Shown here one piece after another: positions 60,738 to 64,000 of a DNA stretch of 64,000 nt. The position numbers and the translations under genes are program-made. Every line of letters starts with the position of its first letter. Within the stretch, counting starts at the first letter, position 1. This stretch comes from Lewinellaceae bacterium (lineage in GTDB: Bacteria > Bacteroidota > Bacteroidia > Chitinophagales > Saprospiraceae): assembly GCA_020636025.1 (NCBI GenBank), contig JACJYQ010000003.1, positions 558,001 through 622,000 of the forward strand, in the 5' to 3' direction. The notes below the pieces were generated by a model that ran no database searches, was not told the origin of the DNA, and saw nothing but the letters and a program-made list of their open reading frames with translations.

Positions 60738-62235
60738 AAGTGCTTCCATTTCCAGGTGAACTTTGCAGCCTGATGCTGCCGCGATGCTCCTGCAATACTT
60801 GCGAAACATAACTTAGACCAAGGCCATGTCCTTTAACATTATGGGTATTCCCTACAGGCACCCGGAAAAACTTGTCAAAAACCTCCTGCTGGTACTCTTC
60901 TGGAATTCCAATGCCGTTATCCCGGACGCTTAGCTTGACAAGATTTTGGTTTTCAATGACCTGTGTTGAAATGCTTACCTCTATCTCCGGATTTTCCCTG
61001 CTGTATTTTAGGGCATTGTCGAGCAGGTTATATACAACACCGGTGAGGTGAAGTTTATCTCCTTTAACCAGAAATGAATCACCTGATTTATGGAAAGATA
61101 TTGTTGCTTTCAAATTGGATGCCTGCAAAGTCATGGCATTGATCACCTGCTGACATACCTCTGAAAGGTCAAGTGTGGTCAATTGTAATTTGAGCGCCTG
61201 TTGTTCAAACATGGATAAACGGAGCACTTTTTCAACAAGCAGATTGAGTCGCTCCAGTTCCACCTTTGAGATGTTCAGATATTCTTTTGTCCTTTCAGGG
61301 CTTTTCAAGACCTCAAAATCATTGAGCGCCTCCATTGCCACGCCAACTGTGGTTAAGGGTGTTTTCAACTCATGGGTGACATTGCTGATGAACTCGTTTT
61401 TTTGTCTGGAAAGCCTGTTTTGCTGTTGTAAACTGTTGAATATCAGCCAAAAAGCAAGACTTATCATGCCAAGTAGTAGCAGGGAGAACAACCCATAAGG
61501 AAGGACTTTTTTGATCAGATAGGCCTGGTAATCTTCAAACACGGCCTGACTGAATTGGTGGCGCATAAAACCGGCCGGTATGGCGTCAGTAGCCATCAAT
61601 CCGGAATCGCGGAGCGCTCCGGGGTTGTGTGCCATCCGCAGCATAAATGAGTTGGGTAAGGAAGCGTCATTTAGTGCGCGGGTATAAGACTGCTGCAGTT
61701 CATCTCGGGAAATCGTGTCGCCTTGAAAATCAATAACCAGTTCATCCGGCTTGGGCATGGTGGAATCACTGCGGAAGTTGAGAAGAAAACGTCCCAGTCC
61801 GGATTGCAGTCCTGAAGGCTGGCTATCTGTAGTCACTACAGTGATCTGAACAGTTCTTTCTTCACGGCAAACAGAATCTTGTAGATCATCAGCCATGCTT
61901 TTTCGCACCCGCAGACCGCTTTCCCATCGCATCTTTTGTGAGGCTTCGTGGTCTCTCCATAGCTTTCTTTCAAATATGCGTCCGTCAACGGGTAAGGGTA
62001 AGCTTTCTTTTGCATCAAGGCCGCTTTTAACCATGGCCCTGCGTACGAGCGAGTCTTGCAGACTGATTACCGTTTTCTGGAAAATGTAGTTGGTTTCTTG
62101 CTGAAGCGCACTTTTCTGTTCTTCCCAGATCTTCTTTATCCACAATACCTGGGAAATGCCAAGCAATAAGAGGCTTACTATGATTAACCATAATAAGCGC
62201 TCAGGCTGGCGATAAAGAGTTTGGAACTTGAACAT
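60694..62235 (-). CDS. Sensor histidine kinase
   Basis: The 513 residues have a first helix (~13-33), a ~200-residue periplasmic sensor domain, a second helix (~243-267) and a cytoplasmic kinase: H-box NVTHELKTPLTTVG (His288), N-box YNLLDNALKYS, G1 RDNGIGIPEEYQQEVFDKFF and G2 GHGLGLSYV. No response-regulator gene is next to it. It is convergent with the PLP-enzyme gene, overlapping by 44 bp, and divergent from the GLPGLI gene. Confidence 0.9.
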   Translation of the reverse strand: MFKFQTLYRQPERLLWLIIVSLLLLGISQVLWIKKIWEEQKSALQQETNYIFQKTVISLQDSLVRRAMVKSGLDAKESLPLPVDGRIFERKLWRDHEASQKMRWESGLRVRKSMADDLQDSVCREERTVQITVVTTDSQPSGLQSGLGRFLLNFRSDSTMPKPDELVIDFQGDTISRDELQQSYTRALNDASLPNSFMLRMAHNPGALRDSGLMATDAIPAGFMRHQFSQAVFEDYQAYLIKKVLPYGLFSLLLLGMISLAFWLIFNSLQQQNRLSRQKNEFISNVTHELKTPLTTVGVAMEALNDFEVLKSPERTKEYLNISKVELERLNLLVEKVLRLSMFEQQALKLQLTTLDLSEVCQQVINAMTLQASNLKATISFHKSGDSFLVKGDKLHLTGVVYNLLDNALKYSRENPEIEVSISTQVIENQNLVKLSVRDNGIGIPEEYQQEVFDKFFRVPVGNTHNVKGHGLGLSYVSQVLQEHRGSIRLQSSPGNGSTFIVEIPALIPQQNA

Positions 62236-62374
62236 CAGAATAATTGATCTGGTCTGGGAAAATCAAACAGAACCATGGCAAAAGTATTGACTTTGCCGAC
62301 AGCCTAAAACAGCTGTTAACCTTAATTAACCTAATATCAAGGTCGCTTAACTTCTATATGGCGGCTTTGAAAAC

Positions 62375-62382
62375 TACTTTTG
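62375..62382 (+). promoter_or_regulatory. -7 promoter box of the GLPGLI gene
   Basis: TACTTTTG, a perfect match 38 bp before the ATG at 62421. The -33 region is weak. Confidence 0.55.
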
Positions 62383-62420
62383 CCCAGCTCTTTTTTCATT
62401 CATTTCAATGTAGCTTATTT

Positions 62421-63158
62421 ATGAAACAACTGTTCTCTGTTAGCCTATTTATATGCTTTTTTCAAATCCTGACATTCGCCCAGCAGCAGGAGGGGATTAT
62501 TTCCTTCGAAGAAAAAATGAATTTGCACCGTAACCTTCCGGAAGATGCGGCCGACATGAAAGCCATGATGCCTGAATTCCGTACCCAGCAAAATGAATTG
62601 CTTTTCAACGCAACTGAAAGCCTTTACCGCAATGTAGAAGAAGAGGAAGAAGATGAGGGCTTTGGAGATAACCAGGGGATGGTGATCAAAATGCAGCGCC
62701 CGGAAGCGCTTTACTATCGCAATTTTGCGGAAAAAAGGAAAGTTGATCAAAGGGAGTTTATGCGCAAAGAGTATCTTATTACAGACTCAATTGGCGGTCA
62801 AACCTGGAAAATAACAGGGGAAACAAAAAAGATCCTCGAGTACAATTGTATGGGCGCTGTGACCAGCGATACTGCCCGAAAGCAGGAAATTACTGCCTGG
62901 TTTGCCCCTGATCTGCCCTTGCCTACTGGTCCTGCTTCTTACGGTGAATTACCTGGTACCATTCTGGAACTGGATATAAACGACGGTGAAATTGTGATCA
63001 GCGCAAAAAAGGTGACCTTTAAAAAGCTGAAGAAAAAGGACATTAAGGAGCCGAGCAGCGGTGAAAAAATAACACAGGCAGAGTTCCAGGCTTTGATAGC
63101 CGAGCGTATGAAAGAATTCGGTGGTGGTGGACGACGGATGCGCGTGATCCGAAATTAA
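62421..63158 (+). CDS. GLPGLI-family exported protein
   Basis: The start at 62421 (MKQLFSVSLFICFFQILTFAQ) gives a signal peptide; the upstream frame has an unlikely leader. The 245 residues match the GLPGLI family of Bacteroidota: GIISFEEKMNLHRN, a mid-part with SIGGQTWKITGETKKILEYNCMGA, and YGELPGTILELDINDGEI, the block that names the family. An acidic VEEEEEDEGFGD loop is unusual. Role unknown; members may act at the cell surface. Confidence 0.85.
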   Translation: MKQLFSVSLFICFFQILTFAQQQEGIISFEEKMNLHRNLPEDAADMKAMMPEFRTQQNELLFNATESLYRNVEEEEEDEGFGDNQGMVIKMQRPEALYYRNFAEKRKVDQREFMRKEYLITDSIGGQTWKITGETKKILEYNCMGAVTSDTARKQEITAWFAPDLPLPTGPASYGELPGTILELDINDGEIVISAKKVTFKKLKKKDIKEPSSGEKITQAEFQALIAERMKEFGGGGRRMRVIRN

Positions 63159-63164
63159 CAATTC

Positions 63165-63989
63165 TTACAAGGCGAGGTGATCGGCATGAACATTTGTGCC
63201 CAGGAAAATACCGGCCTTTTCTTCAAATACACGGGCGGATTCGGTGGTGAAATACCGAATCTGCCCGTTTTTACTGCAAACCTGTTCTATTTCCGGGTGG
63301 CGCATTAGGTAATCCTGTAAGCTTTTCGCCACAATCTCTCCCTGGGAAATCACCCGAATGCCATTGGGTAAAAAGTTGTTTATCTTATTAATTAGTAAAG
63401 GATAATGTGTGCAACCCAATACAATGGCATCAATTTCCCCCGACATGCTCAATAGCTGATTGAGATATTTTTCTACAAAATAATCGGCGCCATCATTCTG
63501 ATGTTCGTTGTTCTCAACCAGCGGTACCCACATGGGGCAAGCCTGTTGGAATACTGTAAGCTCAGGAAAGAACTTCTCAATTTCCAACACATAAGACTGT
63601 GAGCTGACGGTCCCGGCCGTAGCCAGTATGCCAATCTGGCCGCTTTTAGAAAAATTGCCAATGATCTCGGTGGTTGGCCTTATAACTCCCAATACTCTCC
63701 GATTTGGGTCAATGTTAGGCAAATCCTGTTGCTGGATGCTTCTCAGTGCTTTGGCGGATGCCGTATTGCAAGCCAGGATCACGAGCTGGCAACCCATGTC
63801 GAACAGGTGTTGTACACACTCCAGGGTATAGTGATAGATGGTATCAAAATCCCTGGGGCCGTAGGGAGCCCGGGCATTGTCGCCCAAATAAATATAGTCA
63901 TATTGGGGCAATAGATTCCGGATCTCGCCAAAGACTGTCAGACCTCCATAGCCGGAATCGAAGATGCCAATAGGTGCCGGCTTGATCAT
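63165..63989 (-). CDS. murI: Glutamate racemase
   Basis: The 274 residues have the family blocks PIGIFDSGYGGLTVFGEI, LVILACNTASAKALR (first catalytic Cys) and IDAIVLGCTHYPLLI (second Cys). It makes D-glutamate for peptidoglycan. The start is 12 bp from the window end. It converges with the GLPGLI gene with a six-bp gap. Confidence 0.95.
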   Translation of the reverse strand: MIKPAPIGIFDSGYGGLTVFGEIRNLLPQYDYIYLGDNARAPYGPRDFDTIYHYTLECVQHLFDMGCQLVILACNTASAKALRSIQQQDLPNIDPNRRVLGVIRPTTEIIGNFSKSGQIGILATAGTVSSQSYVLEIEKFFPELTVFQQACPMWVPLVENNEHQNDGADYFVEKYLNQLLSMSGEIDAIVLGCTHYPLLINKINNFLPNGIRVISQGEIVAKSLQDYLMRHPEIEQVCSKNGQIRYFTTESARVFEEKAGIFLGTNVHADHLAL

Positions 63990-64000
63990 GCTTGCTTATA

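Overview
The window looks like a chromosomal segment of a Bacteroidota bacterium, most likely from the Saprospiria (Lewinella/Haliscomenobacter type); the class is an inference, no 16S is present. The signs are: four large secreted proteins ending in type IX secretion (T9SS) sorting domains, a GLPGLI-family protein, DUF4331 proteins, an OmpA-like lipoprotein, lipoproteins with short lipoboxes, and promoters that fit the Bacteroidota TAnnTTTG -7 box. Nothing points to a plasmid or prophage; most of the window is ordinary chromosome with scattered accessory genes.

Layout. 1-8.7 kb: end of a PAP2-type haloperoxidase/phosphatase, a secreted serine hydrolase with C-terminal tandem repeats, a DUF417 membrane protein, a membrane protein with a Cys motif, a GT4 glycosyltransferase, a HigB-HigA toxin-antitoxin pair, a truncated-looking AraC-type membrane sensor beside a gene remnant, a DedA protein and an ATC-hydrolase-like protein. 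8.7-15.8 kb: a PiT phosphate transporter with a PhoU-like tail, an IS200-like/RAYT transposase with palindromic flanks, an S41 protease, a DNA/RNA endonuclease and a MOSC protein. 15.8-24.4 kb: large T9SS cargo proteins (two propeller proteins and an M23 peptidase) and a CPBP protease. 24.4-27.4 kb: small accessory genes, with an AT-rich core holding a CoiA-like nuclease and an unrecognised partner. 27.8-36.2 kb: a 1251-residue VPS10/DUF1080 protein, a SnoaL-like protein and a DUF4331 tandem pair. 36.7-46.2 kb: OmpA lipoprotein, cupin, pentapeptide-repeat protein, and a complete YbhGFSR-like exporter (two permeases, two ATPases, HlyD adaptor, TolC) with its TetR regulator. 46.5-64 kb: housekeeping genes, including an ECF sigma factor, a CorC-like protein, fumarylacetoacetase, a DUF2953-GerW pair, RelA/SpoT, tRNA-Leu(UAG), tig-clpP-clpX, an acyltransferase with a class V aminotransferase, a histidine kinase, a GLPGLI protein and glutamate racemase.

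The most unusual non-coding signal is a set of three unrelated short-period repeat families (a 7-bp GAGTGCG/CACTCCG repeat, a 16-bp unit around AATTAGCTAATT, and an AATTACATAATTACATG-type unit). Most copies are laid out as opposed arms that start at, or a few bases after, a stop codon, so that transcripts would end in very long hairpins. A separate set of palindromes accompanies the RAYT transposase and occurs without a transposase inside the exporter cluster. Functions given for these repeats are inference.
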